A stretch of 64,000 nucleotides of DNA. Source: Apostichopus japonicus (taxonomy: Eukaryota; Echinodermata; Holothuroidea; Aspidochirotida; Stichopodidae). Below are positions 24,276 to 38,470 of the stretch, piece by piece. Position 1 is the stretch's first letter, and every line of letters starts with the position of its first letter. The stretch is taken from the NCBI RefSeq assembly GCF_037975245.1, contig NC_092565.1, forward strand, positions 21,466,499 to 21,530,498, written 5' to 3'. The notes beneath the pieces were generated by a model. That model made no database searches, was not told where the DNA came from, and saw nothing but the letters and a program-made list of their open reading frames with translations. Made by a program: the position numbers and the translations under genes.

Positions 24276-26213
24276 ACAGAGGGGAGAAGCAGATGGATGA
24301 TAACTTTACAATTAAATATTCAGTTTTTAATATCTGAGGAAATTTGAACTCTTTATCAACTAGTTTTATCAACTTTCTGAGTCAACATTCATGTTAGAAT
24401 TACAATTGATTGGGAAGAATTGATTACTTCTTTAAGAGGAAATCAAATGCATCTAATTGGTTTTGTTCAAATGCTAAAATGTAACACATTTCCATGCTCG
24501 GAAAAAAAGCTGTTGCTATATATAAATACTAACTTCCTCATGCACACATACTTTTATACAACTGTGATAATTGACTATTGGCCTACACTCTTGATGTGCC
24601 AGAAACTTGTGTAGTAGGATATTAAGTGGTAGGTACCATATAGAATGGTGAAATGTCTGCGTAGAAAGGAACATGGAGAATTAGAATAATCATCATTAAC
24701 CTTAATTATAGTGACTTAATAACTTAAATAAGTAAATAAATAAATTATAAAAATTAAATGCTGAAGTTGTATGGAGGACATGCAGTTCTTAATAGACAAC
24801 CACTTCTGGCTGTATAACCATTTTAGTTCACGCATATGAAGGAAAACCCGAAACAATATCACACACAGTAACAGAAGATAAAACAGTTTTTATAAAGATT
24901 GCAAACTACACCAGCAAAGTCTTAAGTCATGGGTTTTCCACCAGTGGTCAATGGACCCATAGCATGCCATGGAGAGGTTTCAAGGGGTCCATTGAAGGTG
25001 GCAGGTGGGGGGGGGGGAGAGTTTGGTGTGTTTGATAGTGAATGCATATTCAGCATTTTGGTATAAAGCAGTGTTTCAAAGATTTCATCAAAATTCTAAA
25101 CAAAACTGTAAAAAATTACTTGTGCAAGGGCAAAGTAAAACCACTATTCATTAAAAATTCTGTAATAATCATATTTTAGATGATATTTAGTGATCTCTCT
25201 TGAAATTGCATTTAATATCTTTAAAAGGTGATTGCTAGTAGCTCCCAAAGATATACTACAATGCTCTGACCATCAATGGGTATCACAGATCTTTGTGGGA
25301 ATTAGCTCAAATCACACAGGCCTCAAAATTTGGGCAAATTACCATCTAAATGCCAGTGAAAATTCCCTGCTTTGCCAGTAGGATAAAAACACTCTAGATC
25401 GCATTTTTCTGTCTGGACATAAAGAATACAACCGCATGTAAGTCAGTCAAAATATCGCCACTATTTCCATAAGTAACCTAAGCCCTATATAACTGCTTAT
25501 TAGTAACAAGTATTCTTGGGTTACACCCATAAACCTGCAATGTTAACTCATATTTGTCAATTGTAATTCAGGAAATTGAAAGTGAGAACTTAACTTTAGC
25601 CAGAAGATTTTTTTATATTTATTGTGGAGGGGGGGGGGGGAGAGGGGATTCGTGGTCTGTCTCCAATTAAAAAGTTTCCAAGGGTGAAAATGTGTTGATA
25701 CAATACTTTTAATTAACTTTATTTCCTAACAGTATCACTTGAGAAAATAATTGTTTGAAGTAAACTTCACTCTCTTTCCCTTATACTTTCTGATTTGATT
25801 GTTTGAAAACTTACCACCACTCTTATAAAATAACAACATACAAAAAAAGTCTTCTTAACTCTTAACATCTGTTCCAACCTCCCCCCCCCCCCTTTTCTTC
25901 CAAAAACAGATCTCCCCTATCCAAAAAAAAAAGCCCTGAGTTGCGCAATTGGTTTCGAAACCAATAATCTACCTTGTCATTCCATAGATGACATTCATGA
26001 TCTGTGTTATATAAGCTTTCATATTTTTTAAATTTCCTGCTACATTGCGCACTTCTGTATCAAATGACACTATATGTCAGTTTATTATTGAACCTCCCCA
26101 GAATGTGGACGGAAAGATCCAAGAATTGTCTTTTGTTTTCGAATCTATATATAGGACACAGGATAGCCAATGTTTCCTTTACCTGTCACTTTTACTCCAG
26201 TCTATATCTTACA
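24276..26213. other. Intron 5 segment without exon
   Basis: AT-rich, with G-runs near 25005-25018 and 25627-25645 and a C12 run near 25878. No exon could be supported on either strand. Confidence 0.4.
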
Positions 26214-27478
26214 GACTACTGTACTGTACTCAGTGTACTGTACTATACCGTGTTCTATACCCTGTACTGTACTATACCGTTTAATGTACTTAACCGTTTA
26301 CTAAACTGTACCGTGTACTGTACTATATTGTGTACTATACCATAACCTGTACTGTACAATACCGTGTACTGTACTTTGTACTGTACTGTGCACTGTATTG
26401 TACTGTGTTTGTTATGTACTGTACTATACCATGTACTGTACTGTACTATACAGTGTACTGTACTATACCCTGTACTATACTATACTGTGTACTGTACTAT
26501 ACTGTGTACTATACTATAACCTGTACTGTACTATACCATGTTCTGTACTGCACTGTGCACTGTGTTGCACGTTGTACCGTACTGTACTTTACTATACCGT
26601 GTACTGTACTATACCGTGTACTGTACTATACCGTGTACTGTACTATACCGTGTACTGTACTATACCGTGTACTGTACTGTACCGTGTACTATACTATACT
26701 GTGTAATGTACTATACCGTGTACTATACTATAACCTGTACTGTACTATACCGTGTACTGTACTATAACCTGTACTGTACTATACAGTGTACTGTACTGCA
26801 CTGTACACTGTATTGTACTGTACTATACCGTGTACTATACTATAACCTGTACTGTACTATACCGTGTACTGTACTATACCGTGTACTATACTATACCGTG
26901 TAATGTACTATACCGTGTACTATACTATAACCTGTACTGTACTATACCGTGTACTGTACTATACCGTGTACTGTACTATACCGTGTACTATACTATACCG
27001 TGTAATGTACTATACCGTGTACTATACTATAACCTGTACTGTACTATACCGTGTACTGTACTACTGTATAACCTGTACTGTACTATACCGTGTACTATAC
27101 TATAACCTGTACTGTACTATACCATGTACTATACTATACCGTGTACTGTACTATACCGTGTACTGTACTATACTGTGTACTGTACTGTACTGTGTACTAT
27201 ACTGTACCGTGTACTATACTATACCGTGTACTGTACTATACCGTGTACTATACTATAACCTGTACTGTACTATACCGTGTACTATACTATACCGTGTAAT
27301 GTACTATACCGTGTACTATACTATAACCTGTACTGTACTATACCATGTACTGTACAGCACTGTGCACTGTGTTGTACGTTGTACCGTACTGTACTATACC
27401 ATGTACTGTACAATACCGTGTACTATACTGTACTGTGCCCAGTATTGTACTGTACTCTACTATACCGTGTACCATACT
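26214..27478. repeat. 17-bp satellite (TGTACTGTACTATACCG), ~1.27 kb
   Basis: About 74 units of the 17-mer tgtactgtactataccg and variants (tgtactatactataacc, tgtaatgtactatacc). Because 17 is not a multiple of three, each frame cycles through the same 17-residue peptide, giving open frames of up to 241 codons that are not genes. The variant taatgtactataccg recurs near 26704, 26901, 27003 and 27297; one interval is 102 bp (six units), hinting at higher-order amplification. It lies in intron 5. Confidence 0.93.
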
Positions 27479-28779
27479 TTACTTGATCTGCAGTACATAC
27501 CATTGCATATCGTCTTTGAAAAACAACCAACAGTTGATGCAAACAAGCATACAAATTACAGAACAACTCAGCCAGCGATCGAGTACTAAAGTCTGCAGAG
27601 AGTAACCATAAATATAGTTTACAACAACAAAATGAATCGTTGTGAATTTATATTGACCCTTCACATGGATGGAAGGCTACACAATCCCTTTGACCATCTT
27701 GTTTTGTAGACTCATCGTATGCACCAGTATTCACCTTAAATCCAGCTCTAACAATGGGAAGGGGGAGGGAGGAGTGTGGGTCAAGGGTGGCCAAAGTCTC
27801 CGCGCTTGGGTCACTTAATAGACTTAATAGGGGAAATATCGGACCATGAATTTACGCATTTTTCATTTCTTTAATACACTTAAGGAAAAGACTTCAACAG
27901 GAGCTCCAGTTATATATGCCTGGTTTTAATTTTAATTGATCGTACTAAACAAGAAATCTTGGTTCCCCTTTTTTAATTGTGTTGATCCAGATATACCGTA
28001 TCTGTATACTGTACGGGACAGTGCAGAGCGCTGCACAGAAAGTGTTCACACAATCGTTGTTGTACTCAATGCCATTTAATGTTCACTGAATTGTTTATCT
28101 CGAAAGCCAGCATAACTTTGAACAAACTTCATTTGCCTAGCACCTCATTCTATGTCAACCTGTTTTGAGTGGTTTTGCTTTAAATAGGGAAATGTTGATC
28201 AAAGAAGATTGCTCTCTGTGTGTGCATGTGATGCAACACATTTCTACAGAAAGACTTTTGCTGTTTCTTTTATTAGAGTTTCAAAACAGATAATCAGGAG
28301 GGAGTCTGTAATGTATGTCTGAAATATTTCTCCCAGCATACAGAAATTTCGTTTTTGTTTTGCCTAGTCCAGTGGTGAAGGAAGAGTACTGAATTGGGGG
28401 GGCGGGGGAGCCAACTTTGTAGGGCAGTGGGACTTATGCCACCAAAGGGCACTTCAATATACAGGAAAGGGCATTCTTTATAGAATTTTCTCTCTGAATT
28501 GAGGGGGAGCACATCCCTCCTGTGACAACTGCACCCCCCTCCCCAATCTCCACCTCTCCTGTTTTTGACAGATGGCTACTTTTATTTGACCAAAATAGTA
28601 GCCTACTTTTCATTAACCAATTGACATGAGAACATTTAAACAATTACAATAAAAGGGCAATTGGTACTTTCCATTAACAAACAGGACAATTTTATTTATA
28701 GAAAGGGATACTTTTAAGGGTTTTTCACAAATTGCTGCACTCCTTTAACTCATCCAAAAGTGCACATTTAGGCTTTTGT

Positions 28780-28930
28780 ATGAAGTTGTGGGGTACATGC
28801 CTCTCCCCCACCCCTCCCACTTACAGTTCTGTTCTGCCATTCCATGGTCTAAGTATATGAAGGTGTGGGTACATCCCTCCCCCCCCCCCCCTCCCCTCCG
28901 TTCTGTTCTGTCACCACATGGACTACGCCT
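28780..28930 (+). repeat. ~75-bp tandem duplication with C-tracts
   Basis: The first copy (agttgtggggtacatgcctc ... ttctgttctgccattccatggtctaagtatatgaa) is followed by a second (ggtgtgggtacatccctcc ... ttctgttctgtcaccacatggactacg). The C-tract differs in length between them. Confidence 0.65.
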
Positions 28931-29914
28931 TTCACTTTTTCATATTAAATGTACTAAGACTATTATCAGCAAAGAACAGACGAGAACAGTGTCACTTATT
29001 TTGAATAATGCAGCTCAGATGACTTGAAGGATGACTAAAAGGCTTGATTTTAAGTCTCGATACGTTATATATTCCAAGAGAAAAGAAAAAAAACTTGAAT
29101 TCTAGTAAAGTATCTTCAGCTGCTATTCCTTCAAGATATTCACCTGTAATGTCATTTGAGGTGACAAAATATACGTTTTCCATGAGAGTTGCAGCTTAGG
29201 AAGTGACCCTAATAGTCTTTGCAATAGTAGACTAAGTAGTCCAGTCACTTAAATTAATGAACCTCAACTGCTCAGCGGGTCATTTCTCAAAAACTAAATA
29301 CAATCTGGAACTGATAGTAGTGTTTTTTTTTTTAACAGCCTACAAAATAATCAAATTAATTATGTGTCTAAAGTCACCATTAAAGTGGGAAGTATCCCAG
29401 AGCTTTTAATGTAATTTTGGTAATCACAACGCAGCACGTTAGTAAAGCAACAGCTTTATGAATGTCAACATTTATAGGTCATTTCCATGGCAACACATCC
29501 ATAGGCTGCATACTGTAGTACTATATTACATGGATGCTAGGAGGAACTATAATTATACAATGTACAGTACTGGTTTGAGTAAAATTATCGATGGTGTACA
29601 GCGGGGCAGTGCACTATCTCTTAAAATGCTAACTGAAAGTAAACAATTTATTATTAAGGTCAAATTAAATCGAGTCCCAACACCCAGTTTATATCCTGCT
29701 TTTCTTGGTTCATTTGGCAACACATTAATGTAGCTTATTGCATTTATACTTTTCACACAGCTGAAAATTAAAAACCAAGCAAGTGAACATTACAGCTCAT
29801 CAGTCAACCAATTTCACGATCACATTTAATACACGACGATCATCCCAAAATGGATTGTATACATTAACTTGCAAATTATGGCCACATATTTGTTTAATGC
29901 ATGTCCATATATGT

Positions 29915-30635
<721 letters not shown>

Positions 30636-30697
<62 letters not shown>

Positions 30698-30698
30698 A
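30636..30698. repeat. (TA)n microsatellite at the LINE truncation point
   Basis: Nearly pure TA run with one atacat interruption. It separates the LINE fragment from the tRNA-like SINE head to its right. Confidence 0.9.
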
Positions 30699-30734
30699 AT
30701 GAAAATCGTAATGAGTTGGAAAATCAAGAACAGT

Positions 30735-30850
30735 GAAAAAACTTCCAGCCTCCACCCGAATTCGAACCAAGGCCTCCCGCTCTGTATGCGGACACCCTAA
30801 CCAACTAGGCTATGGACGCTGATTGTGTGTCCAGAGGTTCGAAACCGGTA
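30735..30850 (-). mobile_element. tRNA-derived SINE head
   Basis: On the minus strand TAGCCTAGTTGGTTAGG fits an A box and GGTTCGAATTC a B box, about 35 bases apart, within a tRNA-like segment (gcgtccatagcctagttgg ... gagcgggaggccttggttcg). The distal pairing is imperfect, so this is a SINE or tRNA pseudogene rather than a tRNA gene. It points toward the LINE fragment, so the two could be parts of one SINE/LINE-tailed composite. Confidence 0.65.
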
Positions 30851-31487
30851 AGGAAGGTCGCAATTCCACTGTAGGCGTTTGTCACCTGTATGGAACAATA
30901 CTAGTTCTGTTTTTGGTGACATATTTTGCCTTACTCTAGAGATCAAACATAATGCTCACCAACTCGAAATCATTTGTGATTCCTAAAGCCGGATCTCGAA
31001 AGAGATACTTTGAACAGACTTTATATATATATATATATACAGATTGACACAGGGGGTACAACACTAATGACAAGAACTGAGCACAAAATATATATTTTTA
31101 TATGTACTGATTATGAGTCTGCTAAAGGTAAGCTGCACAAAAATTTTCAACATGACATTTTTTTTTATGGGGGGGGGTGGAGAGGGGATGTATGGATTAA
31201 GGGTTAGGAAGGGGGATTGAGGAAGGACAAGGAGTGGAGAAATAGATCTGTTCATAGATTAGTCAGCTACTGCAGACCAGATTATTTACACTTCAAACTT
31301 ACCTGTATATAATATCCCATTATTATTATTATTATTATTACTAGGTATTTCATAGAGTGCTCTACAAAAAGATCGCAGCATTGCAAACACTTTACATGTA
31401 ATAACACTTTATGCAAAGGAGTCTGAAGTATTTTTTTTTTTTTTTACAAATGCACAGTAATATTTAGACGACGAGTCTTGTACTTAC

Positions 31488-31601
31488 ATTTACTGGTGTT
31501 CTCATAACGACCCCTCCTACAATTTCTGTTCGGTAACTCAGTTGGTCAGTTTTGCCTTCTCCGATGCTATGAGTGGGTGATTTAGGGGCTTTGGAAGGCA
31601 C
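31488..31601 (-). CDS. TAPP-like exon 5: conserved inter-PH linker
   Basis: 38 codons, residues 115-152, phase 0. Starts VPSKAPKSPT, matching the VPK that follows PH1 in human, and contains SYRTEIVGGVVMRTP, aligning with SYRTDIVGGVPIITP in PLEKHA1 and YKTEIIGGVVVHTP in PLEKHA2. Acceptor GACTTCCAG, donor AAT|GTAAGT. Retention of this linker peptide suggests a short functional motif outside the PH domains. Confidence 0.95.
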
Positions 31602-33199
31602 CTGGAAGTCAAGAGAATTTGTTGGACACCGTGTGAGATTAACTGAAAAACTAATCGCAACTACCAGAAAGCATCTATAAGGCAGATAAAAATGCAGACT
31701 ATCATATGTTAACCGTTAGCATAGCCAAGAGGTAAAGGCAGGGGAGCACAAGCAGCAGTTTTAACCCTGTTGTACACTCCGTCTCTTTCCTTTGCTTCCA
31801 CTGTTCTGTTTTTTGGTCAACACCTTTCCTTATTATACAATTAGCAAGAAGTAACATTAGCTTTTTTGACTTTGTGTACAATCTGTGCCTCTCACCCGCA
31901 CTTTTCAAGCATAGAGAAACGTCCTCCCAATCCCCCCTCCCCCCTAGGGGTGGATTGGCCTACCGCTATTCTGACTCCTAGGTCAGATTCGACAAAGGTG
32001 TCACCAGCTTGAGTTGGTGTCGGTGGCGATTTTATTTCATTCACGAAAAGGTGCTAGTTTTTCCAAAGTGCAAAATACATTATCATTTGTGTAGGCAGCA
32101 ATTCATGTCCCAGTCTGTTTCTCTCCTGCCACTCACTCCTCAAACTGGACAGCTTTGCGCTTTGGGGGGGGGGTGGGGGTGGGGGGAGTGGGGGATGCTA
32201 ACATTGAGAACCAAATCCATAAATGAATCAATGCTAACATATTAACACACACAGTGAAACTTAACCTCCGACCCCTGTTTTTGTTTCCAATGCTACTGAG
32301 CACTGACAATGTGCATCAAAGATCAGAAAACCTTTTCTTCTTACAAAACTTTGCTTCATTGATAAATCAATTTGTGAAAAAGGGGACACTGGAACACAGA
32401 AAAACTCCAAACTGACTTTGAACCATTGAACTTGTGAACCTGTCAAAATCACACATATAGGATTAGCCTTAGCAATCGACAGCATTAAAGTATTAGAAAA
32501 CTGGATTGTAGCCAATAAAAAATGATTCCTGGTCATATTTAAATATAAATCCACCCAGAGGGCCTGTTTACTATACAAAGATTATTATAAAGGATCTGCA
32601 CACACTGCAGGTAGAAAAGTTCAAATAGCTTGCAGTTATATATGTCAAAGTTAAATAGAAACCATAATCGTTGGATTTGTTTAGTGGAATATTTTCAGAT
32701 AACGAATCGCGGATTGCTACTGACATGAAGAGCCACTTATGAAGTGTTCATTTTGTGAGAAAAAAAATCTAAGCAGTTGGTAAGGTTGGTAAAATTACAA
32801 AAAATGTGTTTTAATATCAATTGTGACCCAGAACCACCCAGATGTAATTAGTCAATGCTGTTAATGCTGTTAGAGTGCCAATTTTTATCCCTCTGAGTAT
32901 GCCACTAATCAGGCATGGATCCACAGGGGAGGGGTGTGTGTGGTGTGTATACCATCCCCCTTTTCAACCCCACACAAAGAATTGACGGGTATTTATTAGC
33001 ACAACATTGCATGTAGATGTCATTATAAATCTTATTAATATTCTAAATATACCTCAAACTGTATCACTTCATGTCTGATAGCTTTTTTTTCTCTGAGGTA
33101 GGACCCCTCCCCCCTTCCCATGTGAGTCGGATCCTCAACCCCCTTGCCGCCTTCTTAAAATCCGAGATCCACCCTCGCTAATAGAGGCTGTTGACTTAC

Positions 33200-33297
33200 T
33201 GTGACTTTGCAAGCATTGTTAACTTTAGTAATCCAATCGTCTTTTTCTTCTTGGTTATCAGCTTGAAAATAGTAATTTCTCTCTGGTGTTGATATTA
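33200..33297 (-). CDS. TAPP-like exon 4: end of PH domain 1
   Basis: 98 bases; with the last base of exon 3 it gives residues 82-114. Contains NYYFQADNQEEKDDWITKVN against human [20 protein letters not shown], including the PH-helix Trp (residue 103). Acceptor GCGCACAG, donor ACA|GTAAGT. Confidence 0.95.
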
Positions 33298-34182
33298 CTG
33301 TGCGCAAGACAAAGAACAGAACAAAGATTTGAATAAATTAAGAAGACAAGAACAGACAACGGTTAACCCCCTCCCCCCCCCCGGCCTCTATTACTCCTAC
33401 ACTGAAAAAAACACCATACTTTCTATACAGGTTCTGTGTATTTATTGCAACGACAAATTCAAAGTAAATTACTAATCCAAATTTAATTTAGAGATGCAGG
33501 ATTACCCTAAAACATTAATACCAGAATGTTAATGAGAATTTTTGGCTGTGTAACTGTCGAAAACAAATCTCTATGAGATTTACGAACTAATTAACGTTGT
33601 AATCCAATTAACAATTGTAGAGATGCGAGTGAGAAACAGGGGATGGACGGGGGGGGGGGTTGAGGGGGCAGGAGAGCTACTAAGCTCACTTGTAGACATG
33701 AACCAATGAAAGTGACTGAAAGGACTTTACAACATATTTAATATTTTGGTTACATTTCACTGTCCTAAATAAGGCTATAGGGGCCACCTTTAAGTTTTAC
33801 ACTGAAGGGTATGTTATACCTAGGTTGGTGGAAGCAGGTGCATTCTGGGTGGGCAATATTTCAAACAGAAGCGGGACATGTGAGGAAGTAAAATCATGCT
33901 ATTGATAAAAGTTCCCATAGTTTCTTAGAGGTGTATGAGTTGGAAGTCGTTTGCCATAGTGGTTTACTGAATTGGCCTGGAATGGAGTTATCATGAAAAA
34001 ACCCCTAAAACAGCCACATCTGTATGTGGGAGATGCTGCATGGTTTAGGACTACCACTTTAAGTTGACCGACTATCTATCAAATTTTCAGTTATTCACTC
34101 CGCATTCCGGCCTTTCAGATCTTCATATAGCACTGGTTTCTATGGTGACTGAAATGAACTAACTGCTCATCTTCTTACTCAC

Positions 34183-34228
34183 CAAAGCAAAGTTCTACTT
34201 TTGGTCTCTGTTTGGATACATCTCTGGC
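34183..34228 (-). CDS. TAPP-like exon 3: PH domain 1 core
   Basis: 46 bases, residues 67-81 plus one base. Reads ARDVSKQRPKVELCF against human SDATKLRPKAEFCF. Acceptor TTTACAG, donor TTTG|GTGAGT (phase 1). Confidence 0.93.
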
Positions 34229-34564
34229 CTGTAAATCAGACAAGAAAACAAAAATCAACTGAGAAGTTTGAAACCAGAACAATCAGATTATCATGAAAGA
34301 TTTGTCACAAAAACTCAGTGTATGCAACAGAAAAGATAACCCTCATTATACATGCATATCTGTACAGTCACAAATGGGATTCCTGTTTGGATTTAATGGA
34401 ATGTGGGAGGGGTTGTGGCAACTTGTTTTGACTAGTAAAAAAAAGGTGAGAGGGTATAACTGCTCAACCATCCCAACACTCATTTCACTATTCATGTAAT
34501 GTTAAAGCTGACATGTCCAGTCATGGCAGAGATATCAAAACATTGATTGTTACTACTTCAATGT

Positions 34565-34648
34565 TGTTGATGAAGATGACGAGGATGATAGTGATGATGT
34601 CGATGATGATGATGATGATTTCAATGTTGATGATGATTTCAATGTTGT

Positions 34649-34701
<53 letters not shown>

Positions 34702-34708
34702 ATGGTGG

Positions 34709-34802
<94 letters not shown>
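34565..34802. repeat. (GAT)n trinucleotide microsatellite
   Basis: About 240 bases of GAT/ATG repeats with GTT, GGT and TTC interruptions clustered in the first half and a pure run of about 90 bases in the second. Open on both strands as poly-Met, poly-Ile or poly-Ser, which is not coding evidence. Intron 2. Confidence 0.92.
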
Positions 34803-34885
34803 ACACCTACAGACACTTCTCTTCATACAAATCAGACTATTCCTACAGCACTAATGTTACTCATGTACAGTGAAAGTGCTTTAAA

Positions 34886-35824
34886 GTACAATAGCTCCAC
34901 TACTACTAAAGTACAGCAGCTCCACTAAATACTAAAGTACAATACAGTAGCTCCACTACTACTAGAGTACCGTAGCTCCACTAATACATAAGTACAGTAG
35001 CTCCACTAATACATAAGTACAGTAGCTCCACTAATACATAAGTATAGTAGCTCAACTACTAATAAAGTATAGTAGCTCCACTAATACATAAGTTTAGTAG
35101 CTCCACTAATACATAAGTATAGTAGCTCCACTAATACATAAGTATAGTAGCTCCACTAATACATAAGTACAGTGTAGCTCCACTAATACATAAGTATAGT
35201 AGCTCCACTTATACATAAGTACATTAGTTCCACTAATACATAAGTATAGTAGCTCCACTAATACATAAGTACAGTAGCTCCACTAATACTGTACATAAGT
35301 ACAGTAGCTCCACTACTAATAAAGTACAGTAGCTCCACTAATACATAAGTATAGTAGCTCCACTTATACATAAGTACATTAGTTCCACTAATACATAAGT
35401 ACAGTAGCTCCACTACTAATAAAGTATAGTAGCTCCACTAATACATAAGTATAGTAGCTCCACTAATACATAAGTATAGTAGCTCCACTAATACATAAGT
35501 ACATTAGTTCCACTAATACATAAGTACAGTAGTTCCACTAATACATAAGTACAGTAGCTCCACTAATACATAAGTACAGTAGCTCCACTACTAATAAAGT
35601 ACAGTAGCTCCACTAATACATTAATACAGTAGCTCCACTAATACATAAGTATAGTAGCTCCACTTATGCATAAGTACAGTAGCTCCACTAATACATAAGT
35701 ACAGTAGCTCCACTAATACATAAGTACAGTAGCTCCACTAATACATAAGTACAGTAGCTCCACTACTAATTAAGTACAGTAGCTCCACTAATACATTAAT
35801 ACAGTAGCTCCACTAATACTAAAG
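34886..35824. repeat. 25-bp satellite (AGTAGCTCCACTAATACATAAGTAC)
   Basis: About 37 units. Each has agtagctccactaatacata followed by agta and a C or T. Recurrent variants are the tac/tat end, agttcc for agctcc, and a shorter unit ending ctactaataaagtac. The shorter unit is spaced irregularly. Intron 2, about 1 kb upstream of exon 2's 3' side in plus coordinates. Confidence 0.93.
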
Positions 35825-36423
35825 CACATAGACTTTGTAAAAGACTGCTGTTACACTAACCGAAATGAACTATCTGTGTCTCTCTTTGTGTGTTTCATCG
35901 GCTTGGCTGGGTGGGGTGTGTGACGGGGACGGGAATAGGGACAAAGAGAAGTGACATCAAAGGTACTTTTACATCACAAATTCAGTCCACTAACTTGAAA
36001 TTAGCTGCAGCACAATTTGAAGGTTGTCTGGAGCATCATGACTTTTAAACTTCAGTGAAATTGTAAGTCATGCACAAGATAGGAAATTGACCAAATTATA
36101 GGGAAATGCTACTAATTAGGTGTAATAGCACCTGGCATGTCATAAGTCCCTTCAAAGGTTATTTGTTCCTGTAATTGTCTGTGGTACTATGGGATGTGCT
36201 CTTCAATGTCAAGAATGATGATGAATGTTTAATACACACTTTCCTTCTACGGAGGTGCTTGCTGAGGGCAAGAAATTTGAAAGGGCAAATATGCACCTGT
36301 ATGAAGTGCATATCACAGTCACAGGGGAAAATGTTGGGTGTTGGGGAGCACATAGCAACTCCCCACCTCCCTCATCCCACACTTTATTAGTGAACCAAAT
36401 TTAATTTAGAGAATCCCCTACTA

Positions 36424-36735
36424 GTGGTCCAGGGAGAAGCACCTACTAGGGGTCCAGGGGAAGCCCCTACTAGGGGTCCACGGGAAGCCCCTACTGGACT
36501 GAAATTACAAACCCTGTTATATTTAGTTAAAACACTGTTAGGAGGCAGAAATTACATAGACTGTCACACGTTAAAACACTGCTATGGGACTGAAAATTAC
36601 ATAGACTGTTACACTTTAGTTGAAAAAACACTGTTACGGTACAGACATTACAGAGGCTGTTAAATTTTATTTAAAATACAGTTACGGGACTGAAGTTACT
36701 GTACATAGACTGTTACACTTTCAGTGACCAATGTA
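36424..36735. repeat. Two adjacent minisatellites (27 bp and ~58 bp)
   Basis: 36418-36497 holds three copies of ctactaggggtccaggggaa-gccc. It runs straight into about four copies of a ~58-bp unit (gggactgaaattac ... atagactgttacacttta ... aaaacactgttac) from 36497 to 36722. The two share the junction gactgaaattac. Intron 2, ending about 140 bases from exon 2. Confidence 0.75.
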
Positions 36736-36873
36736 CAATTGTACTATGTAATTAATTATACGAAAAGACACACCATTAGTTCTCAATCTAAAAAATCCTT
36801 TTATGTCATTTACAAACAACTACATCTATAAAAAATGATAAAAAAACATCCCCAAAACAAGCAAGCAACTTAC

Positions 36874-36930
36874 GTTGGATATGATTGATAAACTGATCCG
36901 CATCAACGGTTTTGATCCCTCTGGTAAATT
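36874..36930 (-). CDS. TAPP-like exon 2: PH domain 1, strands 3-4
   Basis: A 57-base micro-exon of 19 codons, residues 48-66, phase 0. Reads NLPEGSKPLMRISLSIISN against human NLPSGSSRVGAIKLTYISK. Acceptor TTTCCTTGCAG, donor AAC|GTAAGT. Confidence 0.95.
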
Positions 36931-38016
36931 CTGCAAGGAAAAAGAAAAGTTGTATGTAGGATAGTAAATTGATCGTGAGAAATTTATGGAAAGGTTGCAA
37001 AATTCATATTCAAATATTGGGCAGTTTTCGAAAGATTTGAATCCACTACGAAAACGCATGAGTAAACACTTTGGATGGTAGAATGAGCAGGAAGGGCATT
37101 GACCGGATAGGACCGGTTACTGGGGGTGCACAGTGTTAAAAGATTACCAGGGCATACTAAACACGGTAGAATGAGGTGCTAATGTTGTGGGGAGACAGGT
37201 AAGCCGGGAACGAAGTAAATATTGGAATATTCCATATTTTAAAGGAGCGAATATAGTAAATGAACCTAGGAAAGTAAAATCTAGGAGGATGTATGACTAT
37301 ATGTTAATTGAGAGGTAAAGATATATTTTCTAGTAATGGCTCCACACAACATGAGTGATTTTCATATCATATCAAATCAAAATATAATTATAGCAGAGAA
37401 ACAATGGCCTGACGTTTCCCGAATATGGTCAAGCTACGAGAGTCGTTTCCAAGTCATCTAACACTCGCGAAGCAAACGGAGAAGTGGTTCCTTGTCAACT
37501 CATGAGATGATAACTGGTAATTAAATGTTAAGTAAACTGAGTCATACATCTTGTTGACCATTGTTCATGCAAATTCAATTAAAAAATTAAATTTGCTCTG
37601 TTTTTCTCTGAATGAACAATACCTTTGGAGTAATTATGTTAATTCTTAGGCCTCCGTCCTTCTTTTGAGCTCCCATGACCTCAACCAAAAAACAAGTTCT
37701 TGGACTTACTGATCGGAATCAAGACACCAAACTGTTCAACCAAGCTTTTACTGGGGTCCCTTTATTTTAGACATTATTGATTTACAGTATGAAACACCTG
37801 AGCTCCCCCCTTTCCTCCCTCTCCCACGTAGTCCCCTTCCAAAGGTATTTACGGTAGGTACTATTAACAATCACAAAAATTATTTTAATCTCAATAATGA
37901 TTTTTTTCCTGCAAAGATCACGAAAGGAGCTCTACAGCTAAACAACGAAACAAACATTGGTATTGGTTATCATTGTCATGGTTGTTTTGATACATTTAGA
38001 CAACTAGAGATAATTT

Positions 38017-38470
38017 GGGAGGGCGTTGTGGTCAAATGGTTAAGGCAGTGGACTTGTGATATAAGGATTACAGGTTCGAGCCCTGGCCAGACAGGGTGAC
38101 TGTGCTGAGCCAGTGAACAATCCGTGCATTATTCCTTTCCTACTTCCTCCATATGACGCTCCAGCACTGTCTGACTTATATTTAGACAAAATTTATCGTT
38201 TTTCTGGAATTTAGTGTGTCATCACCGAGCTGTTGTGCTATGTCACAGTTGGAATGTTGAGACTAAGGCATGACAACACCAATTGATACTGCAATATATT
38301 TATGCACACTAGTCACTACACGACACACATAATGTTAATTCTATGTGCAGTGGCGGTCACCACAGCGTGACTGTGATGAGCCAGAGAAGAAATCTGTGAC
38401 ATTATTCTTTTCTTACTTCCCTCCATATCAGGAGGTTCTATCTGGCTAGCATGTGGGCAACAGTTATTGT
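38017..38470 (+). mobile_element. tRNA-derived SINE with partial second copy
   Basis: At 38021-38095 TTGTGGTCAAATGG fits an A box and CAGGTTCGAGCCCTGG a B box. The 3' body (gggtgactgtgctgagccag ... cattattcctttcctactt) continues to about 38260. A decayed copy of the body only (gcgtgactgtgatgagccag ... cattattcttttcttactt) follows at 38368-38420, so two 5'-truncated or nested insertions are present. Intron 1. Confidence 0.7.

Noticed and set aside
26330-27605. Overlapping 100-241 codon frames rich in Tyr, Cys, Leu and Val
   Set aside because: Artefacts of the 17-bp satellite, identical in all three frames.
34513-34854. Poly-Met, poly-Ile and poly-Ser open frames
   Set aside because: Trinucleotide microsatellite only.
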